Source of the DNA: Brasenia schreberi
Taxonomy: Eukaryota > Streptophyta > Magnoliopsida > Nymphaeales > Cabombaceae
Assembly (NCBI GenBank): GCA_036023115.1
Contig: JAYKKT010000086.1
Coordinates: forward strand, 16,383,501 to 16,447,500
Direction: 5' to 3'
DNA length: 64,000 nt
Every line of letters begins with the position of its first letter. The stretch's first letter is position 1. A program made the translations under genes and the position numbers. The notes beneath the pieces were generated by a model. The model was not told the DNA's origin and did no database searches. It was given only the letters and a program-made list of their open reading frames with translations. Positions 9,946-24,900 of this stretch are shown here, in pieces.

Positions 9946-12900
9946 GTACACCAAGGCACTCGAGAAGTTGATAGTAGGCCCTTCCTTGTAGTGGGTTGTG
10001 CCCCTTTCTTGGAGTTGAAAAGTAGCGTGTCCTGCATGAGATACGTAATACGCATTAATGCCAAGGATAACTAGATTCCTACAAGCATATGAATGAAAAT
10101 TTGCTTACCATTCTGTATAGCCAGGGTCAACTGTGAATCCATAGATGTCAATGACATCACACATTGAGAGTGCTAGTTCTATTGATTTCATTCCAGTCCC
10201 TTTAGCACCTTTTCTAAGTACAATGCCTTGGAAAAGGTACACTGGATTCGGAAGAGTCTGCCCAGTATACGAAAACCACATCAGCAGATAGAAAAAAATT
10301 ATAATAATGGCATTTCATATGTTAATAGAAAGGTTAGTAACCCTTTTGATCTAAATGTATAAGAGAGAAGAGGGGTTTTGCACATCTCTCTTATATTGTT
10401 AGTTTCACAATGAATAATGAAGTAAAAAGGAAGCAAGTAGAAACTGGAGTATAGTATACTTGAATTCTACAACCTTTCAATGTGAATTTTCAAAAAACTA
10501 ACCATACAGATGGCTCTGACCTATCTCACACGGGTGCGGGTGCGGGTGCGGACACAGGTGCAGCTGCGGGTGCGGGATACGGCAAATTTCAAAAATTTTG
10601 AGTGCGGCAACACGGCTAACGTATATAATATTATATATATATATATATATAAAATATTCAAGCTAAACAAGTGAGCCATCAATTAACATAAGTATATAAT
10701 AAGTGGAACAAAAAGAAGCCAACTATAACCTACAACCGAAACAAGTCGCTGATATCATACCAGATTTCCGAAGGCCAAAAAACAAAGCTATATTGAATGT
10801 ATCAAACTCCAGATTCCCAGCGGGCAACGTACATCTAGCAAGGATGTGAAAGATGTGGGTTCAAAGAAACTTGGATCTAACCGCACGACCACAGAGTACA
10901 ATACCACAGAACAATAAAGACCACCAGACCACAAGAGGAAAAAGCGTTCCATAAACATTTGATCACTGCAACAAGCAGAACATGAATCTACACAAAGAAA
11001 CAGGTTCGTCAGGGTTTCAAAAGAACCCGAGATCCTCAAGGTATTAGTTGAAAATATGAAGGAGAAACCACTCAAGTAATCAAACAAAGCCATAAAATCT
11101 ATAAAACCGAAGACAAGGACCAAGTGTGAAAAGGCAAAAACCAAAAGCAGATGCCTGCAAACATCTAAAATTGGCGAGAAAGGCTGGAAAAAGGCCAAAA
11201 TAGCTCAGATCGACAAGAAGCGCCGGGAAAAAGAACCAATGCATCTCAGATTGACGGAAACACCAAAAATAGCCGAGATCACCCCAAAGACCCTCTGACC
11301 CAAACGGAAACATATTCCTACCCTCAGAAAAGCGTCAATCTCCCTAGGACATAAAATATCAGACCAAAATCGTAGGAGGAGAGTCAAAAACATAACCCTA
11401 ACCACACCAAGAACCAGCATTCTGCACCCGAAAGCACAAAACAAGGATCTGTACCGGCGGGATCAAGCAACGAAAGAGCAACCATAGACTTAGAGAAGAA
11501 AGATGTAAGAGGAAACTGTAACGTGTAACCGAACCCTAACTCCGTGGAAACACTCACTTCAAAGCCGAGAGTGGTAATAACAATCTACACCGGCCGAAAC
11601 AACCGACGGAGGAAGGATCTAGGATTGACAAACGTGACCTCCGACATGGAGCCGTGGGTGAAAGGCAGCCTTTTATACATCTGACCTAAACAGACTTGGA
11701 TGAATGTGACCACTGACATGTTGACCGCACCCAAATTATGAGTCGACACGTTGATCGTATCAATAATACACGACATCGTGTTGGTGCCGCACCGACATGA
11801 TGTCGATGTCGCACCCATGTCGACGCCGACACCCCACCTCCTAGAGATGTCTATGTGACATAGGCTCTGACACACTAGCAACATATAACAGATACATTGC
11901 ACACTTTAATGTGTAGATCAAATTTTAACAACAACAACTAAGCCTTTTCCCATACTAGACGGGGTCGACTAAATGGATTCTTTGTTTCCACAGAGCCCTA
12001 TCATATGCCATGTTAGCAGTTAACTCACAATAAGCTAGATCATTCTTTATTGTTTCTTTCCAACACTTTTGTGGTCGTCCTCTACCTCTTTTAATACCTT
12101 TAAAATCTAGTTTTCATACCTTCTTAGAGGTTCTTCTTTTGATCTTCTTCCTATATGTCCAAAACACCTTAAACGATATTCTCTCATTTTATCATCTATT
12201 GGTCGTCCTCTACCTCCTATTAACTTTCTCCTTAGACTCCTCCACTAACACAATGTCATCTGCAAATAACATACACCAAGGTACTTCATCTTGAATATGT
12301 TTTGTTAACTCATCAATCACCATTATAAATAAGTATGGACTTAAAGTTGATCCTTGATGTAACCCAATATTAACTTCAAAGAAGTCTGTCATTCCTTTAT
12401 GAGTCATCACACATGTTTTTGCACTGTCGTACATGTCTCTTATAAGGTTTATGTATGTCAATGGGATACCTCTTTTTTCCAAGGTTCTCCAAAGAACCTC
12501 CCTTGGTACCCTATCGTAAGCTTTTTCTAGATCAATAAATATCATGTGAAGGTCTTTCTTTGTTGCTCTAAAATGTTCCATAAGACGTGTCAAAAGGTGA
12601 ATCGCTTCACCAATAGATCTGCCTGGCATGAATCCAAATTGGTTCTCAATTGTGCTCGATACTTGTCTTAAACAGTGTTGTTCGACGCGTATCGTATCGT
12701 GTATCATTTTGCTTCACGATACGGGTATATCGTATCGTAGTGTATCGTATTGTATCGTATCATACTTTAATATTGAAAAAATATTAAAAAATCAAGAAAA
12801 TTAGTAAAAATCCAAAAAAAATAGAAAAAATAGGAAAAATCTGGTAATTGCAAAGAATTCATATAATGCAAAGTTTAGTATATATTGATCATTCACCATT

Positions 12901-15900
12901 GAACAATTGAAAAAAAATTACATATTTTGAAGCAAAAAATGAAATACATTTACATTTACATATTGTAAATTTGTATCAGGATCATTAGCTAAATAATCTT
13001 CGTCTTCTCCTTGATGAAGATTCAAAGTTTCTCACCACCTTCTTCTTCAAAATCAAAATTTTCATCTCCTTCGTGATGTTGTTGCACTCCTTCCAAATTA
13101 ATCCATGCAATGTCTTCTTCGGTTAGGAATTAGGAGTGCATTTTCTTCGTTATCTTCCATAATCCACTCGTCTAATATATCAAAATTAACAAGTTGTAAT
13201 CTTTGTACATGTAGTTGGCATATTTGCTAATTTTCATATGTGAGCAAAACGATGAGCTCCATTTCTTTGATTATTGAGTCTATGACACCCGAGTAATGTG
13301 ATATTGTTACTTGATATCCTCTTTTTCTCTTATTGGAGACTAGCTTTTTAACTAATGCTTGAAGTGGTTTGAAACTGAAGGATGATAGATGGATGTTCTG
13401 GGTTAAAATCAAGTAATCTGATTACTTTTGATCTCGCTTCACAGACTGAGTTAAGCCTCACACACGGTGATCATGTTCAACTCAATGGAAGTCATGTAAG
13501 GTGAACCCTAAAATAGTGAAGTTGTGAAATGCCTACTCAATGAACTGAGACAACCAATGTTCTTCATAGTTTGCGATTTCATGAAATTAGAAACTGGTAG
13601 CAGAAATACACCTAAAAGTCTGCAACAGAAAGAGAAATGATTTTCACATTTTTATTTGTTCATAAATTATTCTTATTCAATAAATTTCTTATAAACTAAC
13701 CCGAATTGACATGTTACATAAACGGCTTGCAATCCCAAACGAGCATACCGGAGGATGCCTTGGAGAGAAGTGAAGGGAGGAGAAGAGAGGACAGAAACCT
13801 ACAAAAAAATTGAAAAAAAAATGAACAAAAATTTTGAAAAAAAATTGGAAAAAAAAATTTTGGGCGTATCACCCATATCGTATCGTGGCTACGATACAGT
13901 GCGATACAGATAACACTAGTCTTAACCTACGTTCGATAATTCTTTCCCACAATTTCATAGTATGGATCATTAACTTGATACCCCGATAATTCGCACAATT
14001 CTGAACGCCTCCCTTATTCTTATATATGAGTATAAGTGTACTCGCTCTCCATTCCTTTGGCATCTTTTGCTTTCTCCATATTTCATTAAATAGTCTTGTG
14101 AGCCAAGTAACTCCTGTTTCTCCTAGGGTTTTCCAAACTTTTATAGGAATATTGTCTGGTCCTACCGATTTACTATCCTTCATATGTTTAAGAGCCTCTT
14201 TGACTTCATTCTTTTGAATATGTCGGTAGAAATTGTGGTTTATATATTTTTCTGATTTGGCTAACTCTCCTAAGGTAATACTAACATCTTTATTTTCATG
14301 AAAAAGCTTATAAAAATAGTTTTTCCATCTATTTCTTATATCATCATTTGCCACTAGAATTTTTCATCCTCGTCCTTGATGCATCTAACATAATTAAGAT
14401 CTTTAGTTTTATTATCTGTAGCCCTAGCTATCCTAAAAATATCTCTTTCACCCTCTTTTGAGTTGAGTTTTTTATATAAATCCTCCCAAATTTTAGCTTT
14501 TGCTTCACTCACGGCCTTTTTCGCTTCCTTCTTTGCTTTCTTATAAGCCTCTAAAGTTTCACTAGTTTTCTTAGCATAATGTAATTTATAACATGCCCTC
14601 TTTACCTTGATTTTATTTTGCACTACTTCACTCCACCACCAAGCTTCTTTTTGTGCCAATACACCTCCCTTAGATACACCTAACATATCTTTCACCACTT
14701 TCCTAATATTTATAGCCATATTGTTCCACATATCACAGGGTGTACCAACATAAAGCTTCTTTTTGTGCCAGTACACCTCCCTTAGATATACCTAACATAT
14801 CTTTCACCACTTTCCTAATATTTATAGCCATATTGTTCCACATATCACACGGTGTACCAACATAATTCCAAACATCTCCTTGAAGGGCTTTCTGTTTAAA
14901 TATATCTTATTTCTCGCTTTTGAGGTTCCACCATTTAGTCCGAATAGCTTGATGCACTCTTTTCTTCTTTGTCCATTTTTTTATTTGTAAATACATAACT
15001 AAAAGTTGATGTTGGGTGGTTAAGCTTTCTCCTGGAACTACCTTACAATCTTTACAACACGCTCTATCTTTTTTTTCAACAAATAAAGTAATCAATTTAT
15101 GATAAGCCACTCTTATAAGTAATAAAATGTTCATCTCGTTTTTTGAAGATTGTATTGACTATAAAGAGATCAAATGCCATAGCAAAATTTAAAATCTCCC
15201 TACCTTCCTCATTTATATCCCCAAAACCAAAGTTTCCATGAATACCTTGATATCCTAATGCCTCTTTACCGACATGTCCATTTAAGTCTCCTCCTAAACA
15301 AATCATCTCTCTTTGTGGAATCTTTTGAATCACCTTATCTAACTCCTCCCAAAAAGCTATCTTTATACTATCTTCTAGTCCTACTTGGGGTGTGTAAGCA
15401 CAAACTATATTCAAAACCTCTACTCCTAACACTAATTTCAACGTCATGATTCGGTCACCATATCGTAGTATGTCTACTACACTATCCTTTAAATCTTTAT
15501 TTATGATAATACCAACTCCGTTTCAAGCCTTTTCTTTACCTGAGTACCATAATTTAAAACTTGTATCCTCAACCTCCTTTGCTTTTTCTCCAACCCACCT
15601 TGTCTCTTGTAAACATAGAATATGAATCTTTCTATGAATCATAGTATCTACCACCTCTATTAGCTTACCGGACAATGTTCCGATATTCTAAGAACCAATA
15701 TGAATCTTATTATCTAGGACTAGCTTCCTTACCCCCACCCCGGCATTCGTCCATATTGAAAATGCGAAGACCCTCTCTGTAAATTATGGCAATATAGCGA
15801 GACTAACTTCTTTACACACACCCGTCCATGATGTGAGAACCCTCTCTGCAATTGATTCACTACATCCGGACGAAAATGTAGTGGCCCTTGCTTACTTTTC

Positions 15901-18900
15901 ACTACATTTGGGCTCTGCAGCGCGTCGCTGGATGGGGACGCCCCAAAGCAATGCTCATAATTTGCGTAATCCATGGTATAATCAATTTATGATAAGCCAC
16001 TCTTATAAGTAATAAAATGTTCATCTCGTTTTTTAAAGATCGTATAGACTATAAAGAGATCAAATGCCATAGCAAAATTTAAAATCTCCCTACCTTCCTC
16101 ATTTATATCCCTAAAACCAAAGTTTATATAAATTCCTTTATATCCTAATGCCTCTTTACCGACATGTCCATTTAAGTCTCCTCCTAAACAAATCATCTCC
16201 CTTTGTGGAATTCTTTGTATCACCTTATCTAAATCTTCCTAAAAAGCCATCTTTATACTATCGTCTTGTCCTACTTGGGGTGTGTAAGCACAAACTATAT
16301 TCAAAACCTCTACTCCTAACATTAATTTCAACGTCATGATTCGGTCACCATATCGTTGTATGTCTACTACACCATCCTTTAAATCTTTTTTTATGATAAT
16401 ACCAACTCTGTTTCGAGCCTTTTCCTTACCTGAGTACCATAATTTAAAACTTGTATCCTCAACCTCCTTTGCTTTTTCTCCAACCCACCTTGTCTCTTGT
16501 AAACATAGAATATGAATCTTTCTCTGAATCATAGTATCTACCACCTCTATTAGCTTACCGAACAATGTTCCGATATTCCAAGAACCAATACGAATCTTAT
16601 TATCTAGGACTAGCTTCCTTACCCCCACCCCGGCATTCGTCCATATTGAAAATGCGAAGACCCTCTCTGTAAATTATGGCAATATAGCGAGACTAACTTC
16701 TTTACACACACCCGTCCATGATGTGAGAACCCTCTCTGCAATTGATTCACTACATCCGGACGAAAATGTAGTGGCCCTTGCTTACTTTTCACTATATTTG
16801 GGCTCTGCAGCGCGTCGCTGGATGGGGACGCCCCAAAACAATGCTCATAATTTGCGTAATCCATGGTATAATCAATTTATGATAAGCCACTCTTATAAGT
16901 AATAAAATGTTCATCTCGTTTTTTAAAGATCATATAGACTATAAAGAGATCAAATGCCATAGCAAAATTTAAAATCTCCCTACCTTCCTCATTTATATCC
17001 CTAAAACCAAAGTTTATATAAATTCCTTTATATCCTAATGCCTCTTTACCGACATGTCCATTTAAGTCTCCTCCTAAACAAATCATCTCCCTTTGTGGAA
17101 TTCTTTGTATCACCTTATCTAAATCTTCCTAAAAAGCCATCTTTATACTATCGTCTTGTCCTACTTGGGGTGTGTAAGCACAAACTATATTCAAAACCTC
17201 TACTCCTAACATTAATTTCAACGTCATGATTTGGTAACCATATCGTTGTATGTCTACTACACCATCCTTTAAATCTTTTTTTATGATAATACCAACTCTG
17301 TTTCGAGCCTTTTCCTTACCTGAGTACCATAATTTAAAACTTGTATCCTCAACCTCCTTTGCTTTTTCTCCAACCCACCTTGTCTCTTGTAAACATAGAA
17401 TATGAATCTTTCTCTGAATCATAGTATCTACCACCTCTATTAGCTTACCGGACAATGTTCCGATATTCCAAGAACCAATACGAATCTTATTATCTAGGAC
17501 TAGCTTCCTTACCCCCACCCCGACATTCGTCCATATTGAAAATGCGAAGACCCTCTCTGTAAATTATGGTAATATAGCGAGACTAACTTCTTTACACACA
17601 CCCGTCCATGATGTGAGAACCCTCTCTGCAATTGATTCACTACATCCGGACGAAAATGTAGTGGCCCTTGCTTACTTTTCACTACATTTGGGCTCTGCAG
17701 CGCGTCGCTGGATGGGGACGCCCCAAAGCAATGCTCATAATTTGCGTAATCCATGGTATAAAAATCTGACAAAGTTTTGCGTTGGCTATCGGAAGCGTAA
17801 CACAACCTTCCTCTTTTATCCGGGCTTGGGACCGGACATGCAAGCGTGATCCCTTACACGGGCGGAGTTGTAGATCAGATTTTAAAAGCTGAAAAAAAGT
17901 AAAAAGATTAAAAATTCTAATCCTTTAAAATCTGACATATATACTTTTAAAATAATTGCAAAATAGTGAATTTGAAGGTTTTGGGAAAGGAGATCACGTC
18001 AACATGGTTACTTTTACTAAAATTCATACTGTGCTAAGTTCTTTTGCTAGGGTGCGTTGTAAAATACAAACTCACTCTTAAGAAAAAAAGACTCACCATA
18101 GTTTAAGGTTTTTCATAGAGAGAGGGAGAGAGTGTTTATTTTACGAAACTTGTATCTACTTTAGGCAACCCATCAGGATGGGCTGCACTTCTAGTATTTT
18201 GTATACACAGACATATATAAGCAACAGACACAAACCTAATAAGCAAATAATAACGTCTATACATAAAGAAAGCATGAAAGCCGCACACCAATAAGCAAAT
18301 AACTATAACTTAACAGATAATTTATTCCTGAATGCAGTAGGTAGTCTTTATATGTGTACCTTTATCATTGCGTTGAAGTCTTTGTGAGTCAAACTTTTGA
18401 TTATCAGCACCTCATCATCTAGGAAATCAAATATTATCCACATAAATGCACTATGAACTATGAAATGCACACGAAATTACAAGCAATAGATCACAGGCCA
18501 TACTGGCACAATAATTGTGGGATACATCATGAGCCTATTAAACATGAGCGAAATACTAGAATAAGAAAGGTGGGCTGGATGAGATTTTACAAAAAAAACA
18601 ATGAATAAATGACTGAATTTAACAAGAAGGAAAATGTATCCAATCAAAGAACACGAAGTTAGTCATATTAATTAATGGAGAGAACACTGAACAGGGAAAA
18701 GCATGAACAAAAGAACAGTTCCCTCTTCATTCAATCTGGAAGGTTTCATGAACAACCTGCATCAGCAAATGTAACATGAACGTAATATGAATAACTATAT
18801 AAACCAACACTTGAATGGGGATATTATCTCTAAACGGTGACATTTATGTTTTGCTATGCATGTCTTGTGCGGAAAAGCAGATTCCAGAAGGAAAATAAGA

Positions 18901-21900
18901 GTATTCCATGCATGCATCAAGATGCACCTGTACTCATGAATGCTGAAGAAATGCAATCACATTGACAATACAGAAATTGAAATTCCAAGGCAATACTAGA
19001 GAATTAGAAGTCAACTAGAATTCATAAAAATAAAGTCAGTTAATCAAAATATCCATTGTGTGTACATGATTTACTTAATCAAAATACCAGGATATCAATC
19101 TTACCAGATCCATTGACAACAGCAATCATGTTGCGTGCAACACCCCTTGCTACCAGGCGGAAGTCCCTCTTCAACCCCACATATTTTGCATATTTCTACA
19201 ATCACGTAATGCATCACAAGAATGATTTTAAGTATTGTGCCGTGAAAATTATGCAAAGCCATACAATATCGACACTCCACTAACAACTAAAATAGTGCAA
19301 TCACAACACATTCATCTTTCCAATGTTACTGCTGGGACAAGCTAATACTGTTTCGAGTAAACCTTTTTGCTCACATACTTCGCATATTTGTACATACAGT
19401 GCAGCACAAGCATGACTAAGTGACCAAAAAACCATGTGTTAATTTATGCAAAGGCACAAATTCTTGCACTCATCTAACAATTAGAGAAGTTAAAATTGCT
19501 ACATATTTATCTTTTTTCAAAGTTACTGCTGATTTCACTACCTTTCCATTACTGTTAAAAATAGTAATCTGCATCAAAGCTTAATAAGCATGTATCTTAT
19601 CAATGTCAAACTTCACTAGGAGGCAGTTGCACCTAGGCATCAGTAAGGCTGTTGACCATGCTAATGATACTAATCCCAATGAACAAACTAATACTTTAAC
19701 AGCAGCAAAAGCTTGCTACCCTGCTTAATAAGTCATGAATCCATTATGGTCAGAGTTATTTAGAAAATATTCTCCTGCACAACCAGGAAAAAAAAAGGAA
19801 ACCAATTGTTGATTGCGCTTACCTCATTAACAGGAGCTTCATTGTCTCGAATAACAACATCATGAGAATCGATCTCTTGCCCAAGCTCTGTCTTTAGAAG
19901 ATCACCTGAGTTCCCAACAACTGCACAGGCCCTAAATTGGCGAGGATAGAAAGGTGGTTTGGATGGCAAAACCAATTCAAGGTGATCTTCACACAGAGTT
20001 CTGTTGTAGCATTTATCTGCTCCTCTATAGTCAACATAATAAACAAATTAACCTGCAAAGTGTGATAAATATAAAAGACCCCAATATTATGACTAAAGAA
20101 AGCCAGGAAAAAGAGTTTACATACAACTGTGCAATCCTCTTTGCAGCATAGTCTAGCCAACCATCAGGTCGGGCATCTAAATACTCCCTTGTGAAGATTG
20201 TGGTCATGTTCCGGTACTGCAATTCTTGAATGTTAGATTACCAAATACTGATGAAAAGCAAGAAAGGCATCCATCTAGAAGAATGAAGTACCTGTTCCCA
20301 TAATAGAATAGCCTCACAAACGTCATATTGATATTCAAGGGGTTCGTACTTCTTGAACTGTTCATTGTACTGCAAAATGGAGAGTGGAGAGTCAGGTTCT
20401 AACACAATTGATATAGCAAATTATAAGAAACTAAACAACAGTGAATGAGAGATCACCCAGGTATTATTGGTGCCTTCAGGAAACTTAAGGACCAGCTTGC
20501 AGTGATCAATAATCTCAGCTGTAAGGCCAAGGACTTTGTTTGCCTGGACATCACAGACAAGACGGCACTTAGTCTTATTTAATTAGAAGCATCATACTCG
20601 ACAGATAATGATGATTAATCCAATCTTAACCGCTTGCCAAAAATCATAGTTTTATAAGGACCAATCAAGGTCCCCTTAAAACCATTGTTATAATTATTAT
20701 ATTATATCATGACATGATAATGTCTTACAACTTACTGGATGGATACAATCCAGGTAATGACGTAATGTATCTTTTTCACCTATTATAATCATGTATCACA
20801 CTGTATAATATGTACAATATCTTTATCTATATTATGTTTATATACTTCATTCTTAAAAGTATATTTCTTAATTGAAAAAAGAAAATAGGAGATATAGAAC
20901 AGCATAGTTATCATGCTTGCATATCCATCACTCGAATCTCCAACAATTAATCCAATAATAACATATCCTATTTGACGTATGCACAAATACGCAAGCATAC
21001 ATTTCATGATTGTTTGAGAAATAGGAATGAGATTCCCTAATATCATTCTAAGAATAGCTAGGGTTTCCAGAAGAACCAGTACGGTATGAAATAGAAAGGA
21101 ATATCGACAATTTAAGTGGCTGAAGCTGTAGCAGCTACTTTCAGATAACAGAACTTTTAATCAATTAATGGTATCTTATCACATCAGAAAATATTGTGTG
21201 CCATACGGATTCCAGCACCATGTATGATACATGGTCCAATACGATATTTTCAATATTGCACAAAAGGTTGTTGGTTTAAGACTTAAGGTCTCAATTGCCA
21301 CACTCCCAATCACCCATAAATTGATACAAATACCACTCTATTTGGCGAAGAATGTCTCCCTTGTAATGAAGTGTGGAAGATCGATGAATGAATATCACCA
21401 CAATGTAATTATCACGAAGCCTTAGAAAAAGCTATAGCCGAGAGCAACGAGCACACACCAAAAGATAATGAACACAAAGCAAACTTGAATAAATAATATT
21501 TATTAATTAGCCACAAAAGGATAATGACTGCTCTCTCTCCCTCTCTCAGACGCGCTCTCTAACCCTCTCTCGATCGCTTGCTCTTTTACTCTGTGCCTGC
21601 AACACGGGAAATCTAGGGCTTTTCTGTAGATGCAGAGATGAATAATTACTGGAATGCCATTGAGATCTTATCCAGGGTATCCACCTCCGGATGCCACTCT
21701 TTGCCACTTTGTTCCTCATTTGCCGCATTGTGATTATCGTCTCCTGCTCGTTTCTTAGTTCGGATTGTCAGGTTGGACTGTTCGCCGTACACGATTTGGT
21801 CGTCTTGGATTGTATTGTGAGATTTTTCGTCCGATGGATGTAATTTCTTACTGTTGGGATCTTGTTGCATTCTTGGGTATTGTGTTGTTTGTTGATGGGA

Positions 21901-24900
21901 GGTTGCGGTTTGTTGCTTACGCCGCTTTTTTTATTTGACTTGTTGCTTTTATTGTAATGCCATTGAGATCTTATCCAGGGTATCCACCTTCGGATGCCAC
22001 TCTTTGACACTTTGTTCCTCATTTGCCGCGTTGTGATTATCGTCTCCTGCTCGTTTCTTAGTTCGGATTGTCAGGTTGGACTGTTTGCTGCACATGATTT
22101 GGTCATCTAGGATTTTATTGTGAGATTTTTCGTCCGATGGATGTAATTTCTTAGTGTTGGGATCTTGTTGCATTATTGAGTATTGGTTGTTTGTTGATGG
22201 GAGGTTGTGGTTTGTTGCTTGCGTCGCTTTTTTTATTTGATTTCACTTTCTTGGTTTGGTTTTGTTCACTCAATTACTTTAATTTTCCCCAAATGGGATC
22301 ACATTGTTGATAACTGGGGAATGTCGGTCTTCTCGTTGGGTTTTGGGGGTATTTCCTCCTTTCTTTGCCAGAATTTCTACTATTCGCAACTCTGGTCTAC
22401 TTCGGTTTGTTTTGATTAGCCAATTTGTAGTATTGGAATTTCTTCTGGATTTGCAAAAGGTTGTTTTCTTTTGACATTTTAGATCTCTGCAGTTTATTTT
22501 TTCTGAGTGAGCTTGATAGTAAACTCCGCCCATGTAAGGGATCACCCTTGCATTGCCGGTCCCAAGCCCGGATAAAGGAGGAGGGTTGTGTTAGGCTTCC
22601 GACAGCCAGCGCAAAACTTCGTCGGATTTTATAACATGGATTACAAAAATTATGAGCATTGCTTTGGGGCGTCCCCACCTAACGACATGTTGCGGAGCCC
22701 AAATGCAGTAATAAGTAAGCAAGGACCACTACATTTTCGTCCGAATATAGTGAATCAATTGCGGAGAGGTTCCTACATCATGGACGGGTGTGGGTAAAGA
22801 AGTTAGTCTCGCTACATTATGGATAAGACAAAGGATAATTTACAGAGAGGGTCTCCGCATTTTGATTATGGACGGATGCGGGGGTAAGGAAGCTAGTCGT
22901 AGATAATAAGATTCGTATTGGTTCTTGGAATATCGAAACATTATCTGGTAAGGTAATGGAGGTAGTAGATACTATGATTCGGAGAAAGATTCATATTCTA
23001 TGTTTACAAGAGACAAAATGGGTTGAGAAAAAGCAAATAAGATAGAGGATACAAGTTTTAAATTATGGTACTCAGGTAAAGAAAAGGCTCGAAACGGAGT
23101 TAGTATTATCATAAATAAATATTTAAAGGATAGTGTAGTAGACATACTACGATATGGTGACCGAATCAAGACATTGAAATTAGTGTTAGGAGCATAGGTT
23201 TTGAATATAGTTTGTGCTTACACACCCCAAGTAGGACTAGAAGATAGTATAAAGATAGCTTTTTGGGAAGAGTTAGATAAGGTGATTCAAAAGATTCCAC
23301 AAAGAGAGATGATTTGTTTAGGAGGAGACTTAAATGGACATGTCGGTAAAGAGGCGTTAGGATATCAAGGTATTCATGGAAACTTTGGTTTTGGGGATAT
23401 AAATGAGGAAGGTAGGGAGATTTTAAATTTTGCTATGGCATTTGATCTCTTTATAGTCAATACAATCTTCAAAAAATGAGATGAACATTTTATTACTTAT
23501 AAGAGTGGTTTATCACAAACACAAATTGATTACTTTATTTGTAGAAAAAAAGATAGAGCGTATTGTAAAGATTGTAAGGTAATTCCAAGAGAAAGCTTAA
23601 CCACCCAACATCGACTTTTAGTTATGGATTTACAAATAAAAAAATGGATAAAGAAGAAAAGAGTGCATCGAGCTATTCGGACTAAATGGTGGAACCTCAA
23701 AAGCGAGAAATAAGATATATTTAAACAGAAAGCCCTTCAAGGAGATGTTTGGAATTATGTTGGTACACCCTGTGATATGTGGAACAATATGGCTATACAT
23801 ATTAGGAAAGTGGTGAAAGATATGTTAGGTGTATCTAAGGGAGGTGTACCGGCACAAAAAGAAGCTTGGTGGTGGAGTGAACTAGTGCAAAATAAAATCA
23901 AGGCAAAGAGGGCATGTTATAAATTACATTATGCTAAGAAAACTAGTAAAACTTTAGAAGCTTATAAGAAAACAAAGAAAGAAGCGAAAAAGGCCGTGAG
24001 TGAAGTAAAAGCTAAAATTTGGGAGGATTTATATAAAAAACTCAACTCAAAAGAGGGTGAAAGAGATTTTTAGGATAGCTAGGGCTAGAGATAAGAAAAC
24101 TAAAGATCTTAATTATGTTAGACGCATCAAGGACGAGGATGAAAAAATTCTAGTGGCAAATGATGATATAAGAAATAGATGGAAAAACTATTTTTATAAG
24201 CTTTTTCATAAAAATAAAGATGTTAGTATTAACTTAGGAGAGTTAGCCAAATCAGAGAAGTATATAAACCACAATTTCTACTGACGTATTCAAAAGAATG
24301 AAGTCAAAGAGACTCTTAAACATATGAAGGGTGGTAAATCGAAGGCTCTTAAACATATGAAGGGTGGTAAATCGGTAGGACCAGATAATATTCCTATAGA
24401 AGTTTTGAAAATACTAGGAGAAATAGGAATGACTTTGCTTAAGACTATTTAATGAAATATGGAAAAACCAAAAGATGCCCGAGGAATGGAGAGAAATTAC
24501 ACTTATACCCATATATAACAACAAGGGAGACATTCAAAATTGTGCGAATTATCGAGGTATCAAGTTAATGAGTCATACTATGAAATTATGGGAAAGAATT
24601 ATCGAACGTAGGTTAAGACAAGTATCAAGTACAACAGAGAACCAATTTGGGTTCATGCCAGGCAGATCTACTATTGAAGCGATTCACCTTTTCAGACGTC
24701 TTTTGAAATATTTTAGAGCAAAAAAGAAAGACCTTCACATGATATTTATTGATCTAGAAAAAGCTTATGATAGGGTACCGAGGGAGGTTCTTTGGAGAAC
24801 TTTAGAAAAAAGAGGTATCCCATTGACATATATTAACCTTCTAAGAGACATGTATGATGGTGCAAAAATATGTATGAGGACTCATGAAGGAACGACAGAC

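Larger units (their letters stand above)
11928..17868 (-). mobile_element. RTE LINE in intron 8, internally rearranged
   Basis: A single minus-strand insertion is bounded by a 16-bp repeat, TGTAGATCAAATTTTA at 11912-11927 and the same word with one G at 17869-17884. The 3' end (AACAACAACAACTAAGCC in antisense) abuts the left repeat and the 5' leader abuts the right one, so this is a full-length insertion. Recognisable pieces on the minus strand are RT palm with [11 protein letters not shown] (12210-12660), RT fingers (13927-14350), linker (14354-14776) and endonuclease (15097-15447). It has later acquired the hAT-like element at 12673-13918, a 112-bp tandem duplication at 14641-14864 and an 890-bp triplication at 15091-17760. 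It lies in the same orientation as the host gene. Many frame breaks mean it is dead. Confidence 0.9.

Noticed and set aside
10788..11444. Minus-strand frames of 77-136 codons inside the hAT-like element
   Set aside because: Hydrophobic, Phe/Leu/Cys-rich frames overlapping in different phases with no transposase or known domain.
15091..17760. CRISPR-like or satellite array
   Set aside because: The repeats are 890 bp of LINE coding sequence, only three units, with no spacers; it is a local triplication.
21646..22173. Conserved 74-codon minus-strand protein present in two copies
   Set aside because: The two frames differ mostly at amino-acid-changing sites and simply reflect the tandem duplication; no domain was recognised.
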